DNA of 64,000 bases from Colwellia sp. BRX10-3 (GCF_014077505.1 NZ_JACGWA010000010.1:1-64000); one strand, 5' to 3'. Shown: positions 8,730-17,530, counted from the first letter of the stretch. Translations and numbers: made by a program. Notes: generated by a model not told the origin, from the letters alone.

Positions 8730-8797
8730 TAGTATTGGATATATTTACATCATCAAGAAGATTTACCCAAACTTATTTAATATTATTGGAGCAACAC

Positions 8798-9145
8798 ATG
8801 ACTAATTTCGAAAAAGTAAGCAGCACAATTGAATCGGCTGAAGAAGTAGCACGTAAAATATGGTTAGCTGGTCTTGGTGCTTATGGTAAGAGCTTTGAAG
8901 AAGTACAACGTAAATACGAAAAACTAAACGGTGAAACAAGTCGTTTGTTTGAAGAATTAGTTTCAAAAGGCGAAAAGCTTGAAGCTAACACGAAAGAGAA
9001 GTTTAAAGAAAAAACAGCTGTAGAAAAGCGTGTTGAAGACGTACGTAAAAAACTTGGTCTTGATAGCTCAGACACAGATACTAAAATTGATGAATTATCT
9101 CAGAAAGTTGATGCGTTAACAGAAGCTGTAAATAAAATGTCTTAA
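8798..9145 (+). CDS. phasin, PHA granule-associated protein (copy 1)
   Basis: A 115-residue protein of the phasin family (poly(hydroxyalkanoate) granule-associated type) that coats PHA inclusions. The hallmark ARKIWLAGLGAYGKSFEE lies at about 18–35, followed by a charged amphipathic helix (LFEELVSKGEKLE) and a C-terminal coiled-coil/leucine-zipper-like segment used for oligomerisation. It lacks the Ala/Lys/Pro-rich tail of the other two phasins. I chose the ATG at 8798, with GGAG seven bases upstream; an upstream in-frame extension to 8702 would translate the hairpin arm and the leader motif and is not believable. It is followed by a second phasin gene after a 13-bp hairpin. Confidence 0.9.
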   Translation: MTNFEKVSSTIESAEEVARKIWLAGLGAYGKSFEEVQRKYEKLNGETSRLFEELVSKGEKLEANTKEKFKEKTAVEKRVEDVRKKLGLDSSDTDTKIDELSQKVDALTEAVNKMS

Positions 9146-9159
9146 TCGATACTTTATTC

Positions 9160-9189
9160 TACTAATACCCATATAAATGGGTATTAGTA
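9160..9189 (+). other. intercistronic hairpin between the two phasin genes
   Basis: A perfect 13-bp stem (ACTAATACCCAT pairs with ATGGGTATTAGT, plus one closing pair) carries an ATAA loop. No T run follows, so it is more likely an mRNA stabiliser or processing site that lets the first phasin be made in excess than a full terminator. Confidence 0.65.
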
Positions 9190-9215
9190 ACACTTAATTA
9201 TATAGGATATAAAAT

Positions 9216-9707
9216 ATGTCAACTAAAGACACCTTAGAAAGTATGGCACGTAACACATGGTTGGCAGGCTTAGGCTCTATTGACAGTAGTAAAGAAGCAC
9301 TAGGTAAGTCGATTGATGCCGCTCAACAAAAATCAAATAATCTTTATAATGAATTACTTTCGCGAGGCGAAGAAATTCAAAGTAAAATTAATGATAAAAA
9401 AGATGAAATACAATCTAAAGGTAAGAAAATTCTTGGATTAGGCTCAGAAAAATCTCAAGAAGAAAAACTAGCCCAATTAAACATTGCTGTAGATCATCTA
9501 ACAAATGTTGTTGTTAACTTAATTGAAAAACGCAGTGCGGCAGCTTTAGAAACTCCGGCAACTAAACCTGTAGAGAAGGCAGTTCCCAAAGCAGCTACAG
9601 CGACTAAACCAGCTGAAACAGCAAAGAAAATTACACAAAAAGCTGATAATGCGACTATGACAACTGAAAAACCAGTAATTAAAGCGACGACTAAAAAAGC
9701 TACGTAA
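9216..9707 (+). CDS. phasin with Ala/Lys/Pro-rich tail, PhaF-like (copy 2)
   Basis: A 163-residue two-part protein. The N-terminal phasin domain carries MARNTWLAGLGSIDSSKEA at about 9–27, then a helical region and a leucine-rich oligomerisation segment near 85–105. Residues from about 113 onward are rich in Ala, Lys, Pro and Thr (ATKPVEKAVPKAATATKPAE), like the histone-H1-like DNA-binding tail of PhaF, which tethers PHA granules to the nucleoid and helps to share them between daughter cells. The DNA-binding role is inferred from composition. It is the second gene of the phasin operon, 70 bp after copy 1, and ends at a very strong terminator. Confidence 0.85.
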   Translation: MSTKDTLESMARNTWLAGLGSIDSSKEALGKSIDAAQQKSNNLYNELLSRGEEIQSKINDKKDEIQSKGKKILGLGSEKSQEEKLAQLNIAVDHLTNVVVNLIEKRSAAALETPATKPVEKAVPKAATATKPAETAKKITQKADNATMTTEKPVIKATTKKAT

Positions 9708-9717
9708 TTTTAATTAG

Positions 9718-9773
9718 CTTTATCAACGCAATAAAAACGGGCCTGTCGGCCCGTTTTTATTGCGTTGATAAAG
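9718..9773 (+). terminator. 26-bp-stem terminator after the phasin operon
   Basis: Arms 9718–9743 and 9748–9773 are perfectly complementary around a TGTC loop, with a GC-rich top (GGGCC/GGCCC) and a T5 run inside the right arm. It works as an intrinsic terminator and is symmetric enough to act in both directions. The stem is far longer than usual. Confidence 0.9.
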
Positions 9774-9844
9774 TAGAATGTTACACCCTTTGTTTAGCTT
9801 CAAAACGAATGAATGCTGCCCTTTCTGTTATATCCATTGTTATG

Positions 9845-9879
9845 AACGATTACATTGGATTAATCTGGATGTAATCGTT
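9845..9879. other. 11-bp inverted repeat before the SDR gene
   Basis: AACGATTACAT (9845–9855) is inverted as ATGTAATCGTT (9869–9879), separated by 13 bases. It lies about 100 bp before the SDR start codon and could be an operator. Confidence 0.4.
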
Positions 9880-9981
9880 AGCTATACGGTTGTTTGAGCC
9901 TTTGGCGTTCGCAAAAAGCTTGCAATATTATATTAAAGATAAACACCTAAATCAGGCAATTTAAAACCAAGAGGCCAGATA

Positions 9982-10764
9982 ATGCAAAAATATAAAACGG
10001 TTATGATCACAGGAGCATCTGAAGGTATAGGTCGTAGTTTTGCTGAAACCTTTGCTAGCAAAGGCCACGATTTAGTGCTCGTTGCGAGAAACGCCAGTAA
10101 ATTACTAGCATTAGCTTTAGAGCTCAAAGAAAAGTATGCAATTGAAGCACACGTATTTGCGGCAGATCTTATTCCTGTTGGTGCGGCTCAAGCATTATTT
10201 GAGGACATTACCAGCAAGGAAATAACAATTGATGTTTTGGTCAATAATGCGGGCATAATGCAAGTAGAAAAACTGCATGAGTGCGACATTGAAGGATTAA
10301 ACCGCTTACTCCAGTTGAATATCCAAAGTCTGGTGAATATGAGTTATCAATTTCTTGGACCTATGATCAGCCGCGGTAGTGGAAAAATTTTAAATGTAGG
10401 TTCAATTGCTAGCTTTATGCCCACACCAAATTTTGCCGCCTACGGCGCAAGTAAGGCTTTTGTACTGTCGTTTTCCGAAGCGATAGCTGAAGAATTAAGA
10501 GGTACTGGCGTAACGGTTACCTGTGTTTGTCCAGGCCTCACCCAGACAAAAATGCTTAGCCAAGTAGGAGGTTTGGAAAAATATATCCCAAGTTTTCTCA
10601 AAGCAGACCCTATCGAGCTCACTTCCCAAGCATATAAAGCATGTATGAAAGGTGATGTGGTGTTTCTGGATAAATTAGCAAATAAGCTCTTAGTTCAATG
10701 GGCGACACATTACCCAAGATGGTTTGTACGTGGAATAAACGGCATATTGGCTCGCCTAAAATGA
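9982..10764 (+). CDS. SDR family NAD(P)-dependent oxidoreductase
   Basis: A 260-residue classical short-chain dehydrogenase. It has the cofactor motif TGASEGIG at 10–17, NNAG near 88–91, a catalytic Ser in VGSIAS near 140 and the YxxxK pair in YGASK (about Y154, K158). Proteins of this type reduce 3-oxoacyl groups, aldehydes or ketones; the exact substrate cannot be read from sequence. The setting among phasin, WS/DGAT and lipase genes makes an acyl or long-chain aldehyde/ketone substrate plausible, for example fatty-alcohol supply for wax esters. The start has AGAGG eight bases upstream. It converges with the hydrolase gene at 10804. Confidence 0.85.
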   Translation: MQKYKTVMITGASEGIGRSFAETFASKGHDLVLVARNASKLLALALELKEKYAIEAHVFAADLIPVGAAQALFEDITSKEITIDVLVNNAGIMQVEKLHECDIEGLNRLLQLNIQSLVNMSYQFLGPMISRGSGKILNVGSIASFMPTPNFAAYGASKAFVLSFSEAIAEELRGTGVTVTCVCPGLTQTKMLSQVGGLEKYIPSFLKADPIELTSQAYKACMKGDVVFLDKLANKLLVQWATHYPRWFVRGINGILARLK

Positions 10765-10803
10765 TCCTAAAGTTACTTTAATTAAAGGCATTCAAAAAAA
10801 AGC

Positions 10804-11712
10804 TCACCCTGCTTTCGTCAACTCTTCTATATCGTCAACAATTTTTGGCCATAATTCAACTGGCAAGGTATGCCCCATGCCTTCCATAATTTTTAATGTT
10901 GCACCAGGTATTGCAGCCGCGGTAGCAATACCACATTCCACAGGAACCAAGGGATCAATATCACCATGAATAATTAAGCTGGGTATTTGCAATTGTTGTA
11001 AGTCCAACGTTCGGTCAGGGGAATCAATTATTGCACCTAGCTGGCGAATAACCCCCGCAGGATTAAAGCCCCGCTGCCAGGATTCACGTATCAGTTTCTC
11101 AACACTTTCCTGGTCAAAAGGAAAATGATCACCATGTAACATTCTCCAGACATCCAAAATCTGTACAACATATTGCTCAATCTCTCTCACTACCGGTTTA
11201 AGCAATTTTACGCTTATTCTCATTTTCGGTTTAGGCAAAGAACGGTCACCTGTTGTAGACATAATCGAAGTCAAACTACTGACTCTAATTGGATACTTCA
11301 AAGCGATACATTGGGCGATCATACCGCCCATTGAGGCACCTACAAGATGGGCTTTATTCACATTTAGCGCATCCATAAGCGCTATAGTATCATCAGCCAT
11401 ATCATCAAGTAAGTATGGCGCATTTACTTTTTTGTTAAACAGACTGTTGCCAATAAAATCCCACATACTTGGCACCGGGCAGTCTTTCAACCAGGTACTT
11501 TTACCAATATCACGATTGTCAAAACGAATAACCCTAAAGTTTTTGCTGGCTAATAATTGGCAGAACTGATTGTTCCAGTGAATCATTTGGGTGCCCAAAC
11601 CCATAATTAAAATAATAACCGGATCGGCGGAGTCGCCAAAACTCTCATAGGTAATTTGCAAACCGTTAGCACTAATTTGCTGAGCCTCATGGTACTTAAT
11701 GTTATCAACCAT
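10804..11712 (-). CDS. alpha/beta hydrolase (esterase/lipase-like)
   Basis: A 302-residue alpha/beta-fold hydrolase. The nucleophile elbow is GASMGG, the acid is in IHGDIDPLVP and the catalytic His is in GMGHTLP near the C-terminus, giving a complete Ser-Asp-His triad. It has no signal peptide, so it acts in the cytoplasm. The likely start is the ATG at 11712, which overlaps the TGA of the preceding hydrolase gene; an in-frame TTG lies one codon earlier. It is the last gene of a three-gene unit with WS/DGAT paralogue 2 and a second hydrolase, which suggests turnover of the ester products, though the substrate is unproven. Confidence 0.85.
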   Translation of the reverse strand: MVDNIKYHEAQQISANGLQITYESFGDSADPVIILIMGLGTQMIHWNNQFCQLLASKNFRVIRFDNRDIGKSTWLKDCPVPSMWDFIGNSLFNKKVNAPYLLDDMADDTIALMDALNVNKAHLVGASMGGMIAQCIALKYPIRVSSLTSIMSTTGDRSLPKPKMRISVKLLKPVVREIEQYVVQILDVWRMLHGDHFPFDQESVEKLIRESWQRGFNPAGVIRQLGAIIDSPDRTLDLQQLQIPSLIIHGDIDPLVPVECGIATAAAIPGATLKIMEGMGHTLPVELWPKIVDDIEELTKAG

Positions 11713-12518
11713 CAAGATTGCACCTTAGCTTGGTCAGCATAAAACTGTTCCTGAGCTTTTTGTCCATAAGGTTGCCATTTGCCTTCACTTTGTGCCAAAC
11801 GATTAGCCACAATCCAAATTACTTGGTAGTTATGCCCCAGCCCTAAATGACTACCTTTTACTTCAATGTTCTCAGCTTGATCACAAAGATCAATTTGACG
11901 ATTCATACAGGCCTGCCAATGAGCTACACCGTCAGTTCGCGAATAAATAGAAGAGGTGGGTACTGGAGGCGGTAATAACATGTTTAACATCGCTTGAGGA
12001 TTACTGTTAACAATATCGCCATTAATCATGCCAAATAATTTAGATACTAGGGATGCAGAACCATCGGGGCCATTAAACGGGCTACCCAGAGTAATAACTT
12101 GGCGTACGTAATCTGGCAATAAACGGGCAACTTCTCTGGCCAATATTCCACCCAGACTCCAGCCTACCAAACTGACTTTTTGGTTATATTTAAGCGACAG
12201 TGATATCACACGATTTATCAGGGCGTCACTAACAACATTATCTCCTCCGACGATTTCTGAACCTAAATTTCGTCCAAGCCCCCAACCATAAGTTTTATAA
12301 CCCTTCAATTTTAAAAACACTCGTATAGGTTTAGTGCTAATGTCACTGGCCAAAAAACCGGGTAGCACCATCACAGGATGATTATCACCTATTGGCGCAC
12401 GTAACAAAAAAGGCATAAACATACTGGTTACACCCAATTCAAGTATACTTCTACCCTCTGATAACATATGAAGTAACGATGGCTTTGGTAACTTTAAAAT
12501 TGGCACTTCTCTACTCAT
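11712..12518 (-). CDS. alpha/beta hydrolase, lipase-like
   Basis: A 268-residue alpha/beta hydrolase with a lipase-type elbow GWSLGG followed by VITLGSPFNGPDGSAS, a pattern typical of triacylglycerol lipases and PGAP1-like hydrolases. The N-terminal PVMVLPGFLASD supplies the oxyanion region, and a His sits near the C-terminus (GSHLGLGHN). AGGAAG precedes the ATG. It is the middle gene of the WS/DGAT–hydrolase–hydrolase unit, 20 bp after WS/DGAT paralogue 2 and overlapping the next gene. Hydrolysis of stored TAG or wax ester is the natural inference. Confidence 0.8.
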   Translation of the reverse strand: MSREVPILKLPKPSLLHMLSEGRSILELGVTSMFMPFLLRAPIGDNHPVMVLPGFLASDISTKPIRVFLKLKGYKTYGWGLGRNLGSEIVGGDNVVSDALINRVISLSLKYNQKVSLVGWSLGGILAREVARLLPDYVRQVITLGSPFNGPDGSASLVSKLFGMINGDIVNSNPQAMLNMLLPPPVPTSSIYSRTDGVAHWQACMNRQIDLCDQAENIEVKGSHLGLGHNYQVIWIVANRLAQSEGKWQPYGQKAQEQFYADQAKVQS

Positions 12519-12538
12519 AATACTTCCTAAAATACGAG

Positions 12539-13987
12539 CTAATCTTGCTCTAAAAAATTTTTGAGGACTGCGGTTTCTTGCATTTTTTTATGTGCTGCTT
12601 CTTCAAGTTCGTTGGCGCTTTCACGAATATATCTAGTAAAATCATCCAAATCAGGCATCAGATTAACCGCGCTGGTAGGGCTGATAGAAATTGTGCCGTT
12701 ATAGCTACAAATCGGCATGATGAGCCCCATTCCATCAAAAATTGGCGCGGTCCCCATATTTACAATTAATTTATGTCCAGCCAAATACAGCGGAATTTGA
12801 GGACCAGGGACATTGGTGATAATCACATTAAAGAAAGGATTGTGATGTTTTGCAATGGCAGCACCGGTATAAAACCGTGCAGCAGCACCGGCTAAACCAA
12901 ATGGAATTAATTCTGCGTAGCCCATTAAACTTTTTGCATCAATTGCATCTTGGTAGAGTTTACCAATGACAGTATTGTGATGAATTTTTTCTAATCTCTG
13001 AATGGGATCTTCAAGATCTGTAGCAAGCTGCACGTACATGGCTGAAACCTGATTACCCATGGCATTTGTTTCTTCAGCCGTGCGAGTTGAAACCGGCACC
13101 ATAGCCACCAAAGGTTTATCTGGCAACTCATTTTTTTCCAGCAAATAACGTCTCAGTGCGCCTGCACAAATGGCAAGAATAACATCATTCAACGTTGCGC
13201 CTTCTACCACTTTTCGCAGTGTTTTAACCCGATGTATATCCAATATCACAGAATTCCACACCCTTTGTGCCCCAACCGTATCGTTAAAACGCGTCTTTGG
13301 CGCACGAAAAGGCATGGTCGGAAGTGTAATTCCCTGGGTGCGTGTTAAATACCCTGCTTTGAGAGTAGACCTTGCTGTATCCCACAATAAACCGGGTAAC
13401 TTACCAGGGCGAGTTACAAAGTTGTAGGCACTCTTGGCCATGAGGCCAACAGGACCTGGAATATCTTCTATTTCTTTAGGAATTGGAGCAGCAACAGATC
13501 GAGGTTTAGGCGATACATCATATAGCATAGACATCAAATCTGCGCCAGATTTCCCGTCAAAGCCAGCATGATGCACTTTACTTATCATTGCCACCGAACC
13601 CTTGGGAACCTGAGGAATAGAGTCTAATCCTTCAACAAAAATAAACTCCCACAAAGGGCGTTCACGATTAAGTTGTTGAGAAAACAAACGGGATGCTAAG
13701 TAACGTAGTTCCTTCCAGCCACCGGGACTCGGCAATGCAGTTCGATGCAAATGTAGACTTAAATCAAAATCAGGATCGTCAACCCAATAGGGCCTATCCA
13801 AACTAAATGGCACCATGACTAATTTTTTCGTAAGTCTATCTACTGTATGCAGTCTCTCTTGGATAAATTGGCGAAAATCAACAAACTGTAACGATCCTTC
13901 TATAATCGACACTCCACCAATATGCATTGGCATTTTTGGTGTTTCAAGGTATAAAAATGATGCATCTAAACCGGATAATTCTTCCAT
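12539..13987 (-). CDS. wax ester synthase/diacylglycerol acyltransferase (WS/DGAT), paralogue 2
   Basis: A 482-residue WS/DGAT of the more classical Acinetobacter/Marinobacter-like subfamily, starting with SGLDASFLYLETPKMPMHIG. The active site HHAGFDG is at 139–145 after PLWEF at 111–115, and NVPGPQIPLY lies in the C-terminal third. It makes wax ester or TAG from acyl-CoA. GGAGGG precedes the ATG at 13987. It heads an operon with two alpha/beta hydrolase genes on its 3′ side, so one transcript may carry both synthesis and hydrolysis functions. It differs clearly from the other two WS/DGAT copies, which share their own N-terminal signature. Confidence 0.92.
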   Translation of the reverse strand: MEELSGLDASFLYLETPKMPMHIGGVSIIEGSLQFVDFRQFIQERLHTVDRLTKKLVMVPFSLDRPYWVDDPDFDLSLHLHRTALPSPGGWKELRYLASRLFSQQLNRERPLWEFIFVEGLDSIPQVPKGSVAMISKVHHAGFDGKSGADLMSMLYDVSPKPRSVAAPIPKEIEDIPGPVGLMAKSAYNFVTRPGKLPGLLWDTARSTLKAGYLTRTQGITLPTMPFRAPKTRFNDTVGAQRVWNSVILDIHRVKTLRKVVEGATLNDVILAICAGALRRYLLEKNELPDKPLVAMVPVSTRTAEETNAMGNQVSAMYVQLATDLEDPIQRLEKIHHNTVIGKLYQDAIDAKSLMGYAELIPFGLAGAAARFYTGAAIAKHHNPFFNVIITNVPGPQIPLYLAGHKLIVNMGTAPIFDGMGLIMPICSYNGTISISPTSAVNLMPDLDDFTRYIRESANELEEAAHKKMQETAVLKNFLEQD

Positions 13988-14202
13988 TTTCCCTCCATTT
14001 ACTTAGGTATGCGAACTCAACCATTAACTAGATGTCAAAGTATCTTAATTTTTGCTTGCAAATAACAACTTATATTTTTTTATAAGTACTTATCAACCAT
14101 TATTAAATATTCATCACAAGCCCACATTCTATTCAGTCGATATATTTTGATTTTTATTTCTCAAATATATTTTTTCATGTTAATAGTCGTCAAAATACTC
14201 AT

Positions 14203-14230
14203 AAAAAAACCGGCTAAGGCCAGTTTTTTA
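14203..14230 (-). terminator. terminator after the acyl-CoA ligase gene
   Basis: Read on the minus strand, a short GC stem (GGCC/GGC with one mismatch) is framed by A and T runs and ends in six T. It lies about 25 bp past the ligase stop codon. Confidence 0.7.
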
Positions 14231-14255
14231 CTTCTCAAGTTAAAAGCGCTTGGCC

Positions 14256-15911
14256 TTATTTATCTCTTAATTCTCTGCGTAGTATTTTACCAACATTACT
14301 TTTAGGAAGTTCCTCTATGAACTCAACCTTTTTCGGTACTTTATAACCCGTTAAGTGTTTACGACAGTGTTGGATTAAATCTTTTTCAGATAAATTTTGA
14401 TTTTTACGCACGACCACCAATTTAACAATTTCACCACAGACCTCATGGGGAACTCCTACAGCAGCAGCCTCTACAACATCTTCGTGCATACCTGCGACTT
14501 CTTCAATTTCATTTGGAAAAACATTAAATCCCGAAACCAAAATCATATCTTTTTTGCGGTCAACAATATAAAAATAACCATCATCGTCACATGTTGCTAT
14601 GTCTCCAGTCGCCAACCAACCGTCAACGATCATTTCATCGGTTGCTTCGGGCCGATTAAGATACCCTTTCATCACCTGTGGTCCTTTAACCAACATTTCA
14701 CCCGCTTCACCCATGGCCACTTCGTTGCCTTCTTCGTCTACCAGTTTTATATCAGTCGAAGGTACAGGCATGCCAATAGAGCCTTTATAGGCTTCAAGTT
14801 GGGGTGGGTTTACAGTCACAGTTGGACAACATTCGGTTAAGCCATATCCTTCAAGTAATACATGTCCCGTCACTTGTTGCCAACGTTCAGCAACTGTTTT
14901 TTGAACTGCAGCACCACCACCTAAAGCAAATTTTAAGCCGCTAAAATCTAAATCAGCAAAGCCTGGGGTGTTAAGTAAGCCATTAAATAAAGTATTAACA
15001 CCGGTAATAACAGTGAATGGATATTTTGCCATCTCGGCAACAAAACCGGGCATATCACGAGGGTTAGTAATTAATAAGTTCGGGCAGCCAAATTTCACAA
15101 AAGTAAGGCAATTACCTTGCAAGGCAAAGATATGATAGAGCGGCAAAGCTGTAACGACTAGCTCTTTGCCTGGGTCAATCACGCTTTCTAGAATATTCGA
15201 GGTTTGTTCTAAATTCGCCACAATATTCCTATGTGTCAACATAGCACCTTTCGATACGCCTGTGGTGCCACCTGTATATTGTAGAAAAGCTAGATCTTCG
15301 CCGGTTATTTCAGGTCGATTATAAGATTGTTTATGACCTTGTTTTAGCGCAACTAAAAATTTAACCGCATTAGGTAAATCAAAAGCAGGGATCATTTTTT
15401 TAACGTATTTAACGGCAAAGTTCGTGAACACTTTTTTCATTGGCGATAACATATCACCCAAAGAAGTTAATAAAACCTTCTCAATAGCCGTGTTTTTAAT
15501 TACTTCACTCAAAGTACAAGCGAAATTTTCAACAATAACGATCGCTTTTGTATTTGAATCAGATAATTGATGTTGTAATTCTCTGGCAGTATATAAAGGG
15601 TTAACATTCACCACTGTCATACCTGCGCGAAGTATGCCAAACAGTACTACTGGGTATTGGATAAGGTTAGGCATCATAATTGCTACCGCATCACCTTTCT
15701 TTAAACCAGAATGCTGTAAATATGCAGCGAAATCACGAGAAAACCCATCTAACTCGGCAAAAGTAATACTTTTGCCCATATTGATGTAACTGACGTTAGC
15801 TGAATATTTTTCAATGGATTGTTCAAAAATGTCGACTATGGATGAATAACGATCAGAGTCGATGTCCGCAGGAACCCTAGGGTCATAATTCTTTAACCAA
15901 ATTTTTTCCAC
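14256..15911 (-). CDS. fadD: long-chain fatty acid--CoA ligase
   Basis: A 551-residue adenylate-forming enzyme that activates fatty acids to acyl-CoA with ATP. The AMP-binding P-loop [12 protein letters not shown], the YGLTE motif, the GWLATGD aspartate, the hinge region DRKKDMI and a C-terminal Lys in [11 protein letters not shown] are all present. Length and motifs agree with FadD. The start is GTG at 15911, four bases after GGAGG. It is a single gene with its own terminator between WS/DGAT paralogue 2 and a phasin gene, so it is well placed to feed acyl-CoA to wax ester/TAG synthesis as well as to beta-oxidation. Since FadD paralogues are common, orthology to E. coli fadD is likely but not certain. 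Confidence 0.88.
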   Translation of the reverse strand: MEKIWLKNYDPRVPADIDSDRYSSIVDIFEQSIEKYSANVSYINMGKSITFAELDGFSRDFAAYLQHSGLKKGDAVAIMMPNLIQYPVVLFGILRAGMTVVNVNPLYTARELQHQLSDSNTKAIVIVENFACTLSEVIKNTAIEKVLLTSLGDMLSPMKKVFTNFAVKYVKKMIPAFDLPNAVKFLVALKQGHKQSYNRPEITGEDLAFLQYTGGTTGVSKGAMLTHRNIVANLEQTSNILESVIDPGKELVVTALPLYHIFALQGNCLTFVKFGCPNLLITNPRDMPGFVAEMAKYPFTVITGVNTLFNGLLNTPGFADLDFSGLKFALGGGAAVQKTVAERWQQVTGHVLLEGYGLTECCPTVTVNPPQLEAYKGSIGMPVPSTDIKLVDEEGNEVAMGEAGEMLVKGPQVMKGYLNRPEATDEMIVDGWLATGDIATCDDDGYFYIVDRKKDMILVSGFNVFPNEIEEVAGMHEDVVEAAAVGVPHEVCGEIVKLVVVRKNQNLSEKDLIQHCRKHLTGYKVPKKVEFIEELPKSNVGKILRRELRDK

Positions 15912-16340
15912 TGTGCCTCCAAGCTGCTGGCTTTAAGCTATTCCCTGATTGAAGGTGCAAACGCCAACTTATTATTTTTAAATAAGAGCTTGGAATCGTA
16001 ACTGAGTCTAGCTAAAAAGTGAACAAATTTAAAACAACAAGGCCTCCAATTGAGTAAAGCATAAATCCAGTCATGCATCTATGTATAGGTGCCAAATTTG
16101 ATTTGAGTAATATTTTTTAACTTTTCATTAATTATTTCAATGATGAATAGTAAATATATGCTCAATAAATCAAGTTGATAATGCTACGCACGCCAATTGA
16201 AATATTATTCTTTAGGCTTAAACTCTATTATCTGAGGACAGGGTAACTGATGTAATGACGTGGACTTGCGATAGACCTAAAAAATTTTTCTTGAAAATGA
16301 AAAACGTTAAATTTTATAACTTATGAGGTTATTTTTATTC
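15912..16340. other. intergenic region upstream of the acyl-CoA ligase gene
   Basis: About 430 bp with no reading frame I can support. It must hold the ligase promoter. Only an AT-rich CTTATT/AATAAG hairpin near 15970–15987 is visible; no FadR- or PsrA-type operator was recognised. Confidence 0.4.
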
Positions 16341-16374
16341 ATAAAAAAGAGAGCACTATGGCTCTCTTTTATTT
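16341..16374 (-). terminator. terminator after phasin copy 3
   Basis: AAAAGAGAGC and GCTCTCTTTT form a 10-bp stem with a six-base loop; on the minus strand it ends in six T, 17–50 bp past the phasin stop. Confidence 0.9.
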
Positions 16375-16390
16375 ATAAATCAGACTGGAA

Positions 16391-16864
16391 TTAAGATTTT
16401 TTATCAGCAGCTTTAGTTGCAGGCTTAGCTGTAGTCTTAGCTACAGGCTTTGCAGCAGGCTTGGCTGCCAATTTAACAACAGCAGCAGTCAAAGCGTCAA
16501 TCTTCGAACTTAGCTCTTCGATTTTCTGCTCATTTTCAGTGTTGTTCAAACCAAGTTTAGTGCGAACTGTTTCGATACGAGAATCGATTTCAGTTTTAGC
16601 TACAACTTCATTTTTAACTTCTTTAAATTTGCCTTTACCTTCAGTTTCAAGCTTTTGGCCTTTAACTACTAATTCATCAAATAATTTGTTTGAATCAGTT
16701 GAAAGTGCTTCGATACGACCTTTTATTTCTTCATAGCCTTTACCATATGCACCAAGACCAGCCAACCATACTTTACGAGCCATGTCTTCTGCAGTAGAAG
16801 CTGTTTCTTTAATTTTGTCTTCTGCATTAGCAGCTGTTTCTTTAATCTTGTCGATGTTGCTCAT
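16391..16864 (-). CDS. phasin with Ala/Lys/Pro-rich tail (copy 3)
   Basis: A 157-residue phasin. The core ARKVWLAGLGAYGKGYEEI lies near 29–47, followed by the LFDELVVKGQKLE helix and an oligomerisation segment. The N-terminus carries two near-identical 11-residue blocks (DKIKETAANAE and DKIKETASTAE), an internal duplication absent from the other copies. The last 25 or so residues (AAKPAAKPVAKTTAKPATK) form a PhaF-like basic tail. GGAG precedes the ATG. The leader holds a TGCTATAAT promoter box and the shared 18-bp dyad, and its own terminator follows. It probably coats PHA or lipid inclusions and may bind DNA. Confidence 0.88.
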   Translation of the reverse strand: MSNIDKIKETAANAEDKIKETASTAEDMARKVWLAGLGAYGKGYEEIKGRIEALSTDSNKLFDELVVKGQKLETEGKGKFKEVKNEVVAKTEIDSRIETVRTKLGLNNTENEQKIEELSSKIDALTAAVVKLAAKPAAKPVAKTTAKPATKAADKKS

Positions 16865-16930
16865 AATGTTTACTCCGTAGATATTTAAAATTAGTTATAT
16901 TGCTTGATGGAATGTATCTTAGAGATATAA

Positions 16931-16948
16931 ATTAGAAATCGCATACTA
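16931..16948 (-). promoter_or_regulatory. copy 3 of shared dyad, phasin 3 leader
   Basis: The minus strand reads TTAGTATGCGATTTCTAA, identical to the copy at 2971 and one base different from the copy before phasin 1. It is about 67–84 bp upstream of the start codon and roughly 50 bp downstream of the -10 box, matching the placement at 8712. Confidence 0.5.
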
Positions 16949-16995
16949 ATTACACAATTTTGTTAAAATATTTTATTAATCATTATCAAGGCTAG

Positions 16996-17004
16996 ATTAT
17001 AGCA
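16996..17004 (-). promoter_or_regulatory. extended -10 promoter of phasin copy 3
   Basis: The minus strand carries TGCTATAAT, an extended -10 element with a perfect TATAAT, about 130 bp before the start codon. No good -35 box is seen, which is normal for extended -10 promoters. Confidence 0.5.
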
Positions 17005-17039
17005 ATTAATTTTAGCTATATTTTGCGCTTTCATTGTGG

Positions 17040-17530
17040 TTAGAACATTAAAAAATGACAGTAAACTATAAATTGGCAGTACCCCATACGACTTAAAATA
17101 ATTTTGGGATAACTAAAAACTATTTCTTGTCTTTCTACTCCAGCATTATTCTCCCAGGTAGATACCTCATTTGATGCAGCCATTACAGTTTCAATATAAT
17201 CAGCAATAATATTGGCATCGATAATGTTGTCCCCACAAGCTATTAATCCAAAACCACTGCAATCACTAACTAGGGTAATATTCAGCAATTGCTCATAGGT
17301 AAAACGGAGAAATGATAGGTAGCTTTGATCTTAGCTAGTTCAAAAGATAAGGACTTTTGTGGTCCGGGTATATCGAATGTGTTGATATACCCTGCGGGGT
17401 TCGTGAGGTTGGATATATTTAACTGATTGATCACCGCGGCTAAATCTGAGCTAGAACAACTAAATTAGTGGCTGCATCTGCCATCAATTAATCTTCGCCT
17501 TTGGTCACCATTTAACGACGCAGTCTGCAT
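17040..17530 (-). pseudogene. decayed gene with several frameshifts
   Basis: Reading the minus strand from an ATG at 17530, coding-like protein passes through three frames: MQTASLNGDQRRRLI, then MADAATNLVVLAQ, then DLAAVINQLNISNLTNPAGY, and finally a frame ending at 17040 with RFTYEQLLNITLVSDCSGFG. Shifts fall near 17480, 17445 and 17330. The segments join into one plausible helical protein of about 150 residues, but I do not recognise the family. A purely random explanation is unlikely because each frame opens where the previous one closes. Confidence 0.45.

Noticed and set aside
8702-8797. N-terminal extension of phasin 1 (MCFFSMRFLIV...)
   Set aside because: It would translate the hairpin arm and the conserved leader motif, and the true start at 8798 has a good ribosome binding site and begins where family homology begins.
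14397-14840. 147-codon open frame opposite the acyl-CoA ligase gene
   Set aside because: It lies wholly inside a well-supported gene, has no ribosome binding site, and its composition reflects the antisense of a conserved coding sequence.
16461-16736. 91-codon open frame opposite phasin 3
   Set aside because: It is a shadow of the phasin gene on the other strand, with Ser/Phe/Leu-rich composition and no homology.
17040-17288. 82-codon frame treated as an intact small gene
   Set aside because: Its only start would be TTG without a ribosome binding site, and coding-like sequence continues upstream in other frames, so it fits a pseudogene tail better.
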